Positions 1 through 9,941 are shown, numbered from the stretch's first letter. The stretch: DNA of 64,000 nt from an uncultured Acidobacteriaceae bacterium (GCA_937879855.1 CALFMO010000009.1:281205-345204), one strand, 5' to 3'. Notes: generated by a model from the sequence alone, not told the origin. Translations and numbers: made by a program.

Positions 1-3
1 CAG

Positions 4-40
4 AAAAAGGCCCGCTCCACGATTTCCAGAAGACGGGCCT
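4..40 (-). terminator. Rho-independent terminator of the BON lipoprotein gene
   Basis: Read on the minus strand, a 7-bp stem (arms at 34-40 and 8-14) is followed directly by five T residues. It lies 25 bases after the stop codon of the BON gene. The loop is long (19 nt), so strength is uncertain. Confidence 0.6.
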
Positions 41-64
41 GCGAGTCACATCAAGCGGCGGACG

Positions 65-610
65 CTACTTCGATGAAGTTGCTTTCTGGTGCTTGACCTC
101 CAGTTCGTTCACCACTTGCTTGACGTTAGGGACCTGTTCCGCCAGTTTCTGGACTGAGGCGCGCTGATTCTGAGATGGAACATTCCCTTTCAACGTGACC
201 ACACCGTTGTCGACGTGATATCGCACGTCATTTTTCAGCCGGTGCTGCACCAACATCGCGTCCAGATTTTTGTCGATTCCGGAGTCGAGGTCAGAATCCA
301 CTTTCTTGGCCGTCCGTTCGTCGCCGTTGGGGCGCACTCCGATCTCGTTCGATACGACTTCCGTACCTGCAATGGACTTGGCGATGGACTCGGCTCGTCC
401 CTTGTCGTCGTCTGTCTTGACGTTTCCGCTGAGAGTGACTACCCCTTTGTCTCGGTCTTGGCTGACGCTGACATCGTTCAAACCGGCCTGGTCCAGGGCA
501 TGGCGAATGTCGTTCGAAACATCGGGCGCTTTCGATCTGTCTGAGCACGCCATCGTTACCGCGATGGCGACCGCTATCAAGAGGACGTAAATAGGTCTAA
601 GTGATTTCAT
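65..610 (-). CDS. BON-domain lipoprotein, two BON domains
   Basis: This is a 181-residue envelope protein with two BON domains, small modules thought to bind phospholipid and found in osmotic-stress proteins of the OsmY type. The start at 610 is chosen because an AAGGAG site sits six bases before this ATG and the signal peptide begins there; an upstream in-frame start would add a charged leader. The signal sequence ends in VTMAC, a lipobox, so residue 22 is probably the lipidated cysteine. The BON repeats are recognisable by the paired pattern GVVTLSGNV and GVVTLKGNV, each preceded by a short helix and followed by a VSNEI or VVNEL strand. A terminator follows. A second BON protein lies at 10893. 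The exact role is unknown; stress-linked envelope stability is inferred from the family. Confidence 0.85.
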   Translation of the reverse strand: MKSLRPIYVLLIAVAIAVTMACSDRSKAPDVSNDIRHALDQAGLNDVSVSQDRDKGVVTLSGNVKTDDDKGRAESIAKSIAGTEVVSNEIGVRPNGDERTAKKVDSDLDSGIDKNLDAMLVQHRLKNDVRYHVDNGVVTLKGNVPSQNQRASVQKLAEQVPNVKQVVNELEVKHQKATSSK

Positions 611-1067
611 GGTTCTCCTTTTCGGCTTTGCTTGCACTCGTCGCTGCCTTAGTGACGTGTGAGTCGACTTCTGCCGACACACGTATTCTCCTGAAGAAGC
701 ATCTTCCGGGTGCGGTCATTGAACAATCGAATGGAATAAGTAGGGGTTTGCGGAAAATCGCGAAATGGACCGAAAACGTAGGGGTGATCGGGTAAGTGGA
801 CGACGGCCAGGGGCAGCTTCCAAGGCGGGCAAACTGCAAAGTCCCGTCAAGGGCCGCCGTGTGCAGTCACTCCTCTCTTAACATTTACATGAGGACAAGG
901 CCGCCGCCATTCTTCTTCGCTGCAGAATAGAGGGGGGCCGGAGACGAGCGAAATCAGTGAAAGTGTGTAAGGGGAAAGAATTAATATCCTAAGCATCGGG
1001 GCTCGACTTCGCTTGCAACCGGTTCGCGCCAAGATCTCCACTCGCCGTTAGCCGATCTGCTATCGCA
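611..1067. other. Non-coding stretch
   Basis: About 450 bases between the divergent BON gene and a small membrane protein gene. It must hold both promoters, but I see no convincing hexamer pair, conserved ORF or strong hairpin. The short ORFs here have no recognisable protein features. Confidence 0.5.
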
Positions 1068-1088
1068 TTGCATCCAACCTTGAATCGA

Positions 1089-1511
1089 ATGGGGTTGGGA
1101 CTACAGTTCGCGTGGCTCTTGGTGTTGGCAATTCCGGTGGCATGCATGGCGTGGACGGTGACGCATGAAGAGGTCTTTCGCGAGTCGCGCCAGTACTGCC
1201 AGCGGGAATGTACGCAGGCTCGGTCCGTGTTCCGGCGCAAATTCTTCTATTTATTTACCTGCGAATATTGCTTCAGCCACTACGTGGCGGGCGGCGTGTT
1301 GCTGATTGCGCGCTACAAACTGCTTTACGTCGACTGGCGTGGGTATCTCGTAGCATTCTTTGCGCTGGTGTGGGTGGCGAACCAATACATGAGCATCTAC
1401 AACCGGCTGCGCCTCGACATTAAGCATGAGCAGGTAGAAATCAAAGCGGACGAAAAGAAGGTTGACGGAATGAAGGTGGAACCAAAGGTTGGCGATCGCA
1501 AAGCTGCCTGA
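1089..1511 (+). CDS. Small cysteine-containing membrane protein, unknown function
   Basis: A 140-residue protein with an N-terminal hydrophobic helix (about residues 3-22), a central segment with a C-x(3)-C pair (QYCQRECTQ) and a second pair CEYCFSHY, then two closely spaced hydrophobic stretches ending near residue 106 and a Lys/Glu-rich cytoplasmic-type tail. The CEYC motif just before a membrane helix resembles DUF1360-type proteins, but the match is weak. A TTG start at 1068 is possible and would add seven residues; neither start has a clear ribosome binding site. It is convergent with the kinase gene that follows. No function is proposed. Confidence 0.6.
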   Translation: MGLGLQFAWLLVLAIPVACMAWTVTHEEVFRESRQYCQRECTQARSVFRRKFFYLFTCEYCFSHYVAGGVLLIARYKLLYVDWRGYLVAFFALVWVANQYMSIYNRLRLDIKHEQVEIKADEKKVDGMKVEPKVGDRKAA

Positions 1512-1528
1512 CAGTCGCATCCGATCAT

Positions 1529-3136
1529 TCAAACGGAAACGGGCACCCTTAACTTTTCCGATCTTTGGGAAGGGATGACAACCTCGACAATCGTACCGGG
1601 GTTGGCATTGGCTAACCGCAAACTTCCGCCGAGTTCGGTCACACGCTGGCGCATTCCCCCAATCCCAACACCCAGGCTGTCTGGACGTAATTGAATCACT
1701 TGTTCTTCGATTCCTTTACCGTCATCGCGCACCGTCACCTTGATCGCCCCATTGCTTTCCGCCAGGCTGATTGAGCCGTTGTGCGCGCCGGAATGGCGAA
1801 ACATATTGGTCAAGGCCTCCTGGATAATGCGGAAAATTGCCGTTTCCAATTCCGGCTTCAGCCGGCTTAGATCGGGTGGATCAACTTCCAGGCGAATCTC
1901 GATTCCGCTGCGCTCGGTTAAACCTTCAAGATACCAGCGGAGTGCAGAAATGAGTCCCACCTCATCCAGCAGAGGAGGGTGAAGAAGATGGGAGATCGTC
2001 CGCACCTGTTGGATGGCGCGATCCACAAGGTGGCTTGCGTCCGCGGACGCTTGCTTCATGTAAGGGGATGAATCTTTCGCGAGAATTCCGTCAACGATCA
2101 TCTTGGCGGCGGCTAACTCTTGCCCCAAACCATCGTGAATTTCGCGGGCAATGCGGCGCCGTTCTTCATCTTGCATGGTCATCAGTCGACCGGAGAGCCG
2201 CCTCAGTTCCGCCGTTCGAACATCGACCATCCGTTCCAGTTCGATGGCGCTGTCACGGATAGACTGTTCCAACATTTTGCTGTCATGGATGTCGGAACAA
2301 GTTCCATACCACTTGAGGATGCTCCCTTCGGGATCTCGAAGCGGAACTGCCCGCGCGCGGAACCACCGGTATTGCTGGTCCACGGCTCGGATACGGTATT
2401 CGGACTCATACGCTTGCCCAGACTGTACACAGCGCATCCACTCCGCCAAGCTTCGTTCTTTGTCATCAGGATGCAAATATTCCAGCCATCCAAGTCCCAC
2501 TGCGGAACCGGCCGCAGCGCCCGTATATTCGTAAAACCTGCTGCTGATATAGTCTCGCGCGCCATCTGCTTGCCGGCTGAAAATAATATCGGGAGCGGTC
2601 TGCACGATGGCATCGAGCTCCTGGTTCTTCTGGGCCAGATCCGCATTAAGGCGCTGCAGCGCTACCGCCTTATGTTCTAGCTCCAGAGTCCGATCCGCGA
2701 CCCGCTGCTCGAGTTCGTTATTCAGCCGTTCCAGTTGCAGCTTTTTCCGGTGAAGTTCCGCGAACACTCGAACTTTTGCCCGCAAGACTTCCGGGACAAT
2801 CGGAACAGAAAGATAATCGACCGCCCCGTGCTGGTAGCCCTTGAGGCGATCGAGATCGGTCAAATGCACGGCGGAAACGAAGATGATTGCAGTCTTCTGA
2901 AAGCGCGGATGCTGGCGAATGATCTCAGCGAGTTCGAAGCCGTCAATCTCCGGCATGCTTACATCCATCAATACGACGGCAACATCTGTCTTGAGCAACT
3001 TCTCGAGAGCATCCTTGGCGGAGGTCGCCTTGATGAGGTTTTCCCCCAGGTCGGCGAGGATGGCTTCGTAGCTGAGCAGTTTGCCCGGCTGGTCGTCGAC
3101 CATGAGAATGTTGACTTCTTCGTGGACGCTCATCAT
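1529..3136 (-). CDS. Receiver-PAS-histidine kinase (NarL/DegS-type kinase core)
   Basis: A 535-residue cytoplasmic signalling protein. An N-terminal receiver domain (about 8-125) has the acidic pair VDD and the phospho-acceptor Asp58 in LMDVSMPE. A coiled coil (about 128-172) leads into a PAS fold (about 173-290, ending in the WYGTCSDI strand). The dimerisation domain is of the HisKA_3 class, with His334 in REIHDGLGQEL, followed by a HATPase domain with the N-box EALTNMFRHS and the glycine motif DDGKGI. Kinases of this class normally phosphorylate LuxR/NarL-type regulators, but none is nearby. It lies 63 bases downstream of the giant hybrid kinase in the same orientation, so co-expression and phospho-relay into its receiver are plausible. 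There are no membrane segments. The start is the first Met of the Met-Met pair. Confidence 0.9.
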   Translation of the reverse strand: MMSVHEEVNILMVDDQPGKLLSYEAILADLGENLIKATSAKDALEKLLKTDVAVVLMDVSMPEIDGFELAEIIRQHPRFQKTAIIFVSAVHLTDLDRLKGYQHGAVDYLSVPIVPEVLRAKVRVFAELHRKKLQLERLNNELEQRVADRTLELEHKAVALQRLNADLAQKNQELDAIVQTAPDIIFSRQADGARDYISSRFYEYTGAAAGSAVGLGWLEYLHPDDKERSLAEWMRCVQSGQAYESEYRIRAVDQQYRWFRARAVPLRDPEGSILKWYGTCSDIHDSKMLEQSIRDSAIELERMVDVRTAELRRLSGRLMTMQDEERRRIAREIHDGLGQELAAAKMIVDGILAKDSSPYMKQASADASHLVDRAIQQVRTISHLLHPPLLDEVGLISALRWYLEGLTERSGIEIRLEVDPPDLSRLKPELETAIFRIIQEALTNMFRHSGAHNGSISLAESNGAIKVTVRDDGKGIEEQVIQLRPDSLGVGIGGMRQRVTELGGSLRLANANPGTIVEVVIPSQRSEKLRVPVSV

Positions 3137-3199
3137 CCTCTCAAGAACGCGCGGTACGGGGCGCGCCGCATCGCCTGATCTCGCACCTCGAACCGCTAC

Positions 3200-6100
3200 C
3201 TACCTGTGCAGCCACATACGCAGCGCCGAAAGCAGCTGCTCGGTGTTGACCGGCTTGGCCAGATATTCCGAAGCGCCTGCTTCCAGGCACTTTTCGCGAT
3301 CGCCCTTCATGGCTTTCGCGGTCAGCGCAATAATCGGAAGCCTACGGAACGAAGGATTCTGCCGGATTACTTGCATGGTTGCATATCCGTCCATCTCGGG
3401 CATCATGATGTCCATCAAAACGATGGCGACATCAGGAGTTGACTCCAGCATCGAGATGGCTTCGCGGCCCGTTCCAGCTGTCAAGACCTGCATTCCGCGG
3501 CGTTCCAGCACGCTGCTGAGAGCGAAGATGTTGCGCATGTCGTCGTCGACGACCAGCACTTTCTTTCCGATCAAAGCCTCGTCGGACCGGTGCAACCGAT
3601 CCAACATCTTCTGTTTTTCTTGAGGAAGATCCGCCACCACACGATGCAGGAAAAGAGCAGTCTCATCCAGCAGCCGCTCGGGCGATTCCACGCCTTTCAC
3701 GACCACACTGCGAGCCAGAGTGTGCAGGCGTGCATCTTCCTCAGGAGAGAGCTCCTTCCCGGTAAAGACGACGACCGGCAGATCAATCGCCGCAGGAATA
3801 TCCCGCATGCGCTCCAGAATGTCGAAGCCACTCATATCGGGCAGTCGCAGGTCGAGCACGACGCAGTCGAACGACTCCTGGGTGACCTTGTCCAGCGCCT
3901 CACCGCCCGTGGCTGCAACCGTGACATCAATGTCGTTGTAGCCCAGCAGCTCGCGAATACTCAACTGCTCCGCAGGATTGTCTTCCACGATCAGAAGCCG
4001 CTTGCGACGCGGCGCCACATACTCTTTGATGCGCGATAGCGCCTGTTCGAGTTCTTCCGGATTGGACGGCTTGGTCACAAAGGCAAATGCACCTCGCGCC
4101 AGGCCGTGACGCCGGTCCTCATCGAGAGTCAGCATTTGCACGGGAATGTGCCGCGTGGCCGGATCTTGTTTTAAGTGATTGAGGACGGTCCAGCCCAGCA
4201 TGTCGGGCAGGAACACATCCAGGGAAACCGCGGTAGGATGGAACTCGCGAGCCAATGCGAGTGCCTCCGAGCCCCGCAACGCTACCAGCACTTTGAATCC
4301 CTTGTCCCGCGACAGATCGCAAAGGATGCGGGCATAGTGAGGGTCGTCTTCGACGATGAGAAGCACCACATCGTCAGGCTGCAGGTTATTTCGGTCGTCG
4401 GCAATCTGCTCGACCGGATGTTCCGACACGACGATGTTCGAAAGCTGAATCGGCATATCGGTCGACGCTGACCTTCGGTCCCCAAAAGTCAGTTTCGAAG
4501 CAGTCGGTCCAACATAAGTCAGCGGTAGATACAGCGTGAACGTGCTGCCTTGGCCGGGCGTGCTGCGCAACTGGATTTCGCCGCCCAGCAGGCTGGCGAG
4601 TTCGCGGCTGATCGCCAGGCCCAACCCGGTGCCTCCGTATTTTCGGCTGGTGCTGGCATCTGCCTGTTGGAAGGCCTCGAAGATGATGCGTTGTTTATCG
4701 AGCGCGATTCCGATGCCGGAATCGGTGACCTCGAAGGCGACCACCGACGCCGCACCGCTGAGAATCGGATGATCCTCGCTCCATCCTTTCTGCGCGACCG
4801 ATACCGCCAGACGTACCGAACCGTGCTCGGTGAACTTGAACGCGTTCGATAACAAATTCTTCAGCACCTGTTGCAGACGCTTCGAGTCCGTCACCAGGCT
4901 GCGAGTGAGATGCGGATCGGAATGCACCTCGAACGCAAGCTTCCTGTTCTCCGCTTCGTGCCGGAAGGGCCGGGCCACCATTTCGAGCAGGTTGGCGAAG
5001 AAGACTTCCTCCGCCTCCACCGACACTGTGCCCGACTCGATCTTCGACAGATCGAGAATGTCGCTGATCAGATTCAGCAAGTCAGTTCCCGCGCCGTGAA
5101 TGGTGCGCGCGAACTCAACCTGCTTGGGCGTCAGGTTGTGATCGGGATTTTCGCTGAGCTGCTGGCCCAGCACCAGAATGCTGTTCAGCGGGGTCCGCAA
5201 CTCGTGCGACATGTTAGCCAGGAATTCCGACTTGTACTTGGAAGTCAGCGCAAGTTCTTTTGCTTTCTCTTCCAGTGCGCGGCGGGCCTGCTCGATTTCC
5301 TGGTTCTTGCGTTCCACTTCCACGTTCTGCTCGGCCAACTGTTGTGCTTTTTGCGCTAGCTGTTCGTTGGTCTGTTGCAATTCTTTCTGCTGGGTCTGAA
5401 GTTCTGCGGCCAGCTGCTGCGACTGTTTGAGCAGGCCTTCCGTCTGCATCGTGGCCTCAATGCTGTTCAGCACGATGCCGATGCTGGCGGTCAGTTGCTC
5501 GAGGAAAGCCAGGTGCGACGCGGTAAAGGCATTCAACGAGGCCAGCTCAATCACTGCCTTGACCCGGTCTTCGAAGAGCACGGGCAGGACGATGACATTG
5601 CGGGGAACCGATTCAAATAATCCGGAGCGAATCGGAATTGTTTTTTCCGGCAAATCCGCAATCAGCATACGGCGCTTTTCTGCCGCAACTTGACCAATCA
5701 GTCCTTCGCCGATCTTCAGGCGGCGCAGGTGCCCGCTCTCGCCGTCGTCGGCAAAGGCCGACAACATCACCATGCCTGCAGATTCTTCCGTTTCCATCTG
5801 GTAGATCACGCCCTGCTGCGCGTTCACCAGCGGTGCGAGCTCCGAAAGCAACATGCGGCCCACGGTCGCCAGATCGCGCTGCCCCTGCAACATTCCGGTA
5901 AAGCGCGCCAGGTTGGTCTTGAGCCAGTCTTGCTCGGTGTTGCGATCGGTCGTAAGGCGGAGGTTATCAATCATCGTATTGATGTTGTCTTTCAACTCCG
6001 CCACTTCGCCGCTGGCTTCGACTTGAATGGACCGAGTCAAGTCGCCTTTCGTCACGGCCGTTGCGACTTCCGCAATGGCGCGGACCTGGTTGGTCAGGTT

Positions 6101-9100
6101 ATCGGCCAACAGGTTCACGTTGCCCGTCAGGTCTTTCCACGTGCCTGAGGCGCCGGGCACGTTAGCCTGGCCGCCGAGGCGGCCTTCCACACCGACTTCG
6201 CGAGCGACTGTCGTGACCTGATCGGCAAACGTGGCCAGCGTTCGAGTCATGTTGTTGATGGTTTCTGCCAGGGCAGCGACTTCGCCCTTCGCATTCACCG
6301 TCAGTTTCTGTGTGAGATCTCCGTTGGCGACCGCTGTCACAACCTTGACGATACCGCGCACTTGCTCGGTCAGGTTGACCGCCATGACGTTGACGTTGTC
6401 GGTGAGATCCTTCCACGTTCCGGCGACGCCGGGCACTTTCGCCTGGCCACCCAGCTTGCCATCGGTGCCGACTTCGCGCGCCACGCGGGTGACTTCGGCG
6501 GCGAACGCGTTGAGCTGGTCCACCATTGTGTTGATGGTGTTCTTGAGTTCGAGAATTTCGCCTTTCACGTCGACCGTGATTTTGCGCGACAAGTCGCCGC
6601 GGGCCACAGCCGTCGTCACTTCGGCGATGTTACGCACCTGAGCCGTAAGGTTGCCGGCCATGGCGTTCACGGAGTCCGTGAGATCTTTCCAGGTACCAGC
6701 AACGCCCGGGACGTTTGCCTGTCCACCCAGGCGGCCTTCGGAACCGACTTCGCGGGCCACGCGGGTGACTTCGGCGGCGAACGAGCGTAACTGCTCGACC
6801 ATCGTGTTCAGCGTTTCTTTCAGCTGCAAGATTTCGCCGCGCACGTCCACCGTGATTTTCTTCGACAAGTCGCCAGTAGCAATTGCCGTTGCCACCTCAG
6901 CAATGTTTCGAACCTGACCAGTCAGGTTGCTGGCCATGAAGTTCACGTTGTCAGTGAGATCCTTCCACGTTCCCGCGACTCCAGGCACCTGCGCTTGGCC
7001 ACCGAGTTTTCCGTCGGTACCGACCTCGCGGGCCACGCGCGTTACTTCGCCGGCGAATGCGTTCAGCTGGTCCACCATCGTGTTGATGGTGTTCTTGAGC
7101 TCGAGGATTTCGCCTTTCACGTCGACCGTGATTTTGCGGGACAAATCGCCGCGGGCCACAGCCGTCGTAACTTCGGCGATGTTTCGCACCTGGCCAGTCA
7201 GGTTGCCGGCCATGGAGTTCACCGAGTCCGTGAGATCCTTCCACGTACCGGCGACGCCCGGCACCTGTGCCTGTCCGCCGAGTTTTCCTTCGGAACCCAC
7301 TTCGCGGGCCACGCGGGTTACTTCGGCTGCGAACGCGTTGAGCTGGTCCACCATCGTGTTGATGGTTTCCTTGAGCAACAGAATTTCGCCGCTCACGTTC
7401 ACCGTGATTTTCTTCGACAAGTCACCGCTAGCGATAGCGGTCGATACCTCGGCAATGTTACGTACTTGGCCAGTCAAGTTGCTGGCCATCGAGTTCACGG
7501 AGTCGGTAAGGTCTTTCCACGTTCCGCCGACGCCGGGCACGAGTGCTTGTCCGCCGAGTTTGCCGTCGGTTCCGACTTCGCGGGCCACGCGCGTAACTTC
7601 TGACGCGAATGACCGCAGCTGATCCACCATCGTGTTGATGGTGTCTTTCAGTTCGAGAATTTCGCCTTTCACGTCGACCGTAATCTTGCGCGACAGATCG
7701 CCGCGGGCCACGGCCGTTGCCACTTCCGCGATGTTACGAACTTGTCCGGTCAGGTTGCTGGCCATGAAGTTCACGTTGTCGGTGAGATCCTTCCACGTTC
7801 CGGCGACGCCGGGCACTTGCGCCTGGCCGCCCAACTTTCCTTCCGTTCCCACTTCGCGTGCCACGCGCGTTACTTCGCCAGCGAATGCGTTGAGCTGGTC
7901 CACCATCGTGTTGATGGTGTTCTTGAGTTCGAGAATTTCGCCTTTCACGTCGACCGTGATTTTGCGCGACAAATCGCCGCGGGCCACAGCCGTCGTGACT
8001 TCGGCGATGTTACGCACCTGGCCAGTCAGGTTGCCGGCCATGGAGTTTACCGAGTCGGTGAGATCCTTCCACGTTCCGGCGACGCCGGGGACGTTGGCTT
8101 GTCCGCCCAACCTTCCCTCGGTACCGACTTCGCGAGCGACGCGGGTCACTTCGCCAGCGAACCGGTTCAGCTGGTCGACCATCGTGTTGAGAGTTTCTTT
8201 CAACTGGAGGATTTCGCCGCGCACGTCGACCGTGATCTTGCGCGACAAGTCGCCGCTGGCAATGGCCGTTGCGACTTCCGCGATGTTTCGCACCTGGCCA
8301 GTCAGGTTGCTGGCCATGAAGTTGACGTTGTCAGTAAGGTCCTTCCACGTACCGCCGACGCCGGGCACTTGCGCCTGGCCGCCCAACTTTCCTTCCGTTC
8401 CCACTTCGCGAGCCACGCGCGTTACTTCACCAGCGAACGCGTTGAGCTGGTCCACCATCGTGTTGATGGTGTCTTTCAATTCCAGAATTTCGCCTTTCAC
8501 ATCGACCGTGATCTTGCGCGACAGATCGCCGCGGGCCACAGCCGTCGTGACCTCGGCGATGTTACGTACTTGGGCCGTCAGGTTTCCGGCCATTGCGTTC
8601 ACAGAGTCGGTGAGATCTTTCCACGTACCGGCGACGCCGGGCACAACCGCCTGGCCGCCGAGCTTACCGTCCGTGCCGACTTCGCGGGCTACGCGGGTCA
8701 CTTCCGATGCGAACGATCGCAACTGGTCCACCATCGTGTTGATGGCTTCTTTGAGCTGGAGAATTTCGCCGCGCACATCGACCGTGATCTTGCGCGAAAG
8801 GTCGCCGCTGGCCACGGCCGTGGCGACTTCCGCGATATTGCGCACCTGGCCAGTCAGGTTGCTGGCCATGAGGTTCACGTTATCGGTGAGGTCTTTCCAG
8901 GTACCGGCGACATCGGGCACTTGCGCCTGGCCGCCCAACTTTCCTTCCGTTCCCACTTCGCGCGCCACGCGCGTCACTTCAGCCGTGAACACGCCCAGTT
9001 GCTGAATCATGGTGTTGACGAGATTCGCGGACCGCAAAAACTCGCCTTCCAGGGGACGGCCGTCGACATCGAGGCGAACGGTCTGAGTAAGATCGCCCTG

Positions 9101-9538
9101 CGCAACTGCCGCGATGGCGCGGGTGACCTCGGCTGTGGGGCGGAGCAGGTCTTCCACCAGCGTGTTGACCGAGACTTCCATCTCGCCCCATGCGCCTCTG
9201 GATTCATGGAACCGCGTCCGCTCTCGCGTCTTGCCTTGCTTGCCGACTACCTGGCCGACGCGTTTCAGTTCCTGCGCCATGTGCTGGTTGGCGGCGACAA
9301 TGTCGTTAAACGTGTCGGCCACTTTCCCGGCCAGTCCTACCCACGTGCCCGGCAACCGCACGGTGAAGTCTCCATCGCGCATGCTCTGCAGGCTGGTCAG
9401 TATGACGGTCAGGTCAAGGGATCCATCGGAGTCCTTCGGTTTCCCATTGTTGGCTTTCCCTCCGTTGTTCTTGGCCATGGAGGGTGGAAGGTTTTCAGGA
9501 CTGTTCGGCGCAATTTCGTTAAGCGAGCTTCTTTTCAT
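3200..9538 (-). CDS. Giant soluble poly-HAMP hybrid histidine kinase with GAF and three receivers
   Basis: A 2112-residue protein without membrane helices. From the N terminus it has a short linker, a divergent HAMP-like unit (near VILTSLQSMRDGDFTV), about twelve HAMP units to about residue 1190, a GAF domain (about 1205-1360), a long Gln/Glu-rich coiled coil, and a HisKA domain with phospho-acceptor His1445 in FLANMSHELRTP. A HATPase domain (about 1545-1670) and three receivers follow (about 1723-1836, 1844-1960 and 1990-2105), with acceptor motifs SLDVFLPD, VLDLRLPD and LMDIMMPE. The architecture resembles fungal group III osmosensing kinases and their bacterial relatives, but with roughly twice as many HAMP units. 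The ATG at 9538 is preceded by GGGAGAG; a TTG at 9592 is a weaker alternative. The 535-residue receiver-PAS-kinase lies downstream. The signal is unknown; cytosolic osmotic or redox sensing is only inference. Confidence 0.92.
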   Translation of the reverse strand: MKRSSLNEIAPNSPENLPPSMAKNNGGKANNGKPKDSDGSLDLTVILTSLQSMRDGDFTVRLPGTWVGLAGKVADTFNDIVAANQHMAQELKRVGQVVGKQGKTRERTRFHESRGAWGEMEVSVNTLVEDLLRPTAEVTRAIAAVAQGDLTQTVRLDVDGRPLEGEFLRSANLVNTMIQQLGVFTAEVTRVAREVGTEGKLGGQAQVPDVAGTWKDLTDNVNLMASNLTGQVRNIAEVATAVASGDLSRKITVDVRGEILQLKEAINTMVDQLRSFASEVTRVAREVGTDGKLGGQAVVPGVAGTWKDLTDSVNAMAGNLTAQVRNIAEVTTAVARGDLSRKITVDVKGEILELKDTINTMVDQLNAFAGEVTRVAREVGTEGKLGGQAQVPGVGGTWKDLTDNVNFMASNLTGQVRNIAEVATAIASGDLSRKITVDVRGEILQLKETLNTMVDQLNRFAGEVTRVAREVGTEGRLGGQANVPGVAGTWKDLTDSVNSMAGNLTGQVRNIAEVTTAVARGDLSRKITVDVKGEILELKNTINTMVDQLNAFAGEVTRVAREVGTEGKLGGQAQVPGVAGTWKDLTDNVNFMASNLTGQVRNIAEVATAVARGDLSRKITVDVKGEILELKDTINTMVDQLRSFASEVTRVAREVGTDGKLGGQALVPGVGGTWKDLTDSVNSMASNLTGQVRNIAEVSTAIASGDLSKKITVNVSGEILLLKETINTMVDQLNAFAAEVTRVAREVGSEGKLGGQAQVPGVAGTWKDLTDSVNSMAGNLTGQVRNIAEVTTAVARGDLSRKITVDVKGEILELKNTINTMVDQLNAFAGEVTRVAREVGTDGKLGGQAQVPGVAGTWKDLTDNVNFMASNLTGQVRNIAEVATAIATGDLSKKITVDVRGEILQLKETLNTMVEQLRSFAAEVTRVAREVGSEGRLGGQANVPGVAGTWKDLTDSVNAMAGNLTAQVRNIAEVTTAVARGDLSRKITVDVKGEILELKNTINTMVDQLNAFAAEVTRVAREVGTDGKLGGQAKVPGVAGTWKDLTDNVNVMAVNLTEQVRGIVKVVTAVANGDLTQKLTVNAKGEVAALAETINNMTRTLATFADQVTTVAREVGVEGRLGGQANVPGASGTWKDLTGNVNLLADNLTNQVRAIAEVATAVTKGDLTRSIQVEASGEVAELKDNINTMIDNLRLTTDRNTEQDWLKTNLARFTGMLQGQRDLATVGRMLLSELAPLVNAQQGVIYQMETEESAGMVMLSAFADDGESGHLRRLKIGEGLIGQVAAEKRRMLIADLPEKTIPIRSGLFESVPRNVIVLPVLFEDRVKAVIELASLNAFTASHLAFLEQLTASIGIVLNSIEATMQTEGLLKQSQQLAAELQTQQKELQQTNEQLAQKAQQLAEQNVEVERKNQEIEQARRALEEKAKELALTSKYKSEFLANMSHELRTPLNSILVLGQQLSENPDHNLTPKQVEFARTIHGAGTDLLNLISDILDLSKIESGTVSVEAEEVFFANLLEMVARPFRHEAENRKLAFEVHSDPHLTRSLVTDSKRLQQVLKNLLSNAFKFTEHGSVRLAVSVAQKGWSEDHPILSGAASVVAFEVTDSGIGIALDKQRIIFEAFQQADASTSRKYGGTGLGLAISRELASLLGGEIQLRSTPGQGSTFTLYLPLTYVGPTASKLTFGDRRSASTDMPIQLSNIVVSEHPVEQIADDRNNLQPDDVVLLIVEDDPHYARILCDLSRDKGFKVLVALRGSEALALAREFHPTAVSLDVFLPDMLGWTVLNHLKQDPATRHIPVQMLTLDEDRRHGLARGAFAFVTKPSNPEELEQALSRIKEYVAPRRKRLLIVEDNPAEQLSIRELLGYNDIDVTVAATGGEALDKVTQESFDCVVLDLRLPDMSGFDILERMRDIPAAIDLPVVVFTGKELSPEEDARLHTLARSVVVKGVESPERLLDETALFLHRVVADLPQEKQKMLDRLHRSDEALIGKKVLVVDDDMRNIFALSSVLERRGMQVLTAGTGREAISMLESTPDVAIVLMDIMMPEMDGYATMQVIRQNPSFRRLPIIALTAKAMKGDREKCLEAGASEYLAKPVNTEQLLSALRMWLHR
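6125..8905 (-). repeat. Tandem HAMP-coding repeat, exact 276-nt period
   Basis: The motif GTWKDLT occurs eleven times, and the first and last copies are 2760 bases apart, that is ten periods of exactly 276 nt (92 residues). Units alternate between a type reading TDNVN..MAS..VATA and a type reading TDSVN..MAG..VTTAVARGDL. Many neighbouring copies are almost identical at DNA level, which implies recent duplication or gene conversion. This is a protein-coding repeat, not a CRISPR or satellite. Confidence 0.95.
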
Positions 9539-9941
9539 GGTCTCTCCCGAAAAAAAGAGGAGTAGTGCGAATGGTGATGCTGCGTCCGGCAACCAGTCTT
9601 AATCGAATCGGATTGATGCGCAGGCATATCGCTTTGTCGACGACTGGTCGAGCACACTTTGGGGAGGTGCGAATCTCAGCAGACACAGGCAAGCAAGAGC
9701 GCGCCCCGGATCGCGTTCGGGCTGCCTGAATTTCTACCCTTTATTGGTACCACGAACCCCGGACGACCGAACCTAAGGTATTTCCTGTAGTAACCCAGCC
9801 GGGAGGACCCATCCCTACTGGTGTTTGCGTGATTTAAAGTCGAACCCGCTTCAGGCGCAACCTCTTGAGCCGCTTCAATCTCTAAGCAAAGCCGTCGGAC
9901 ACTCGGCTGGGGCTTGTCAAGACCACGATGATTCCACCGGG
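9539..9941. other. Divergent promoter region between kinase and glycosyltransferase
   Basis: About 400 bases upstream of both the giant kinase and the GT2 gene. Extended in-frame TTG starts reach into it from both sides but lack ribosome binding sites and conserved sequence. No repeat, RNA gene or clear promoter was recognised. Confidence 0.4.

Noticed and set aside
6125..8905. Regular repeats as a possible CRISPR array
   Set aside because: The period is 276 nt, the units are coding and near-identical throughout, and there are no spacers.
7632..9565. Long plus-strand ORFs of 457 and 607 codons opposite the HAMP repeats
   Set aside because: They are antisense shadows of the repeated coding sequence; their composition repeats with the same 276-nt period and shows no domain.
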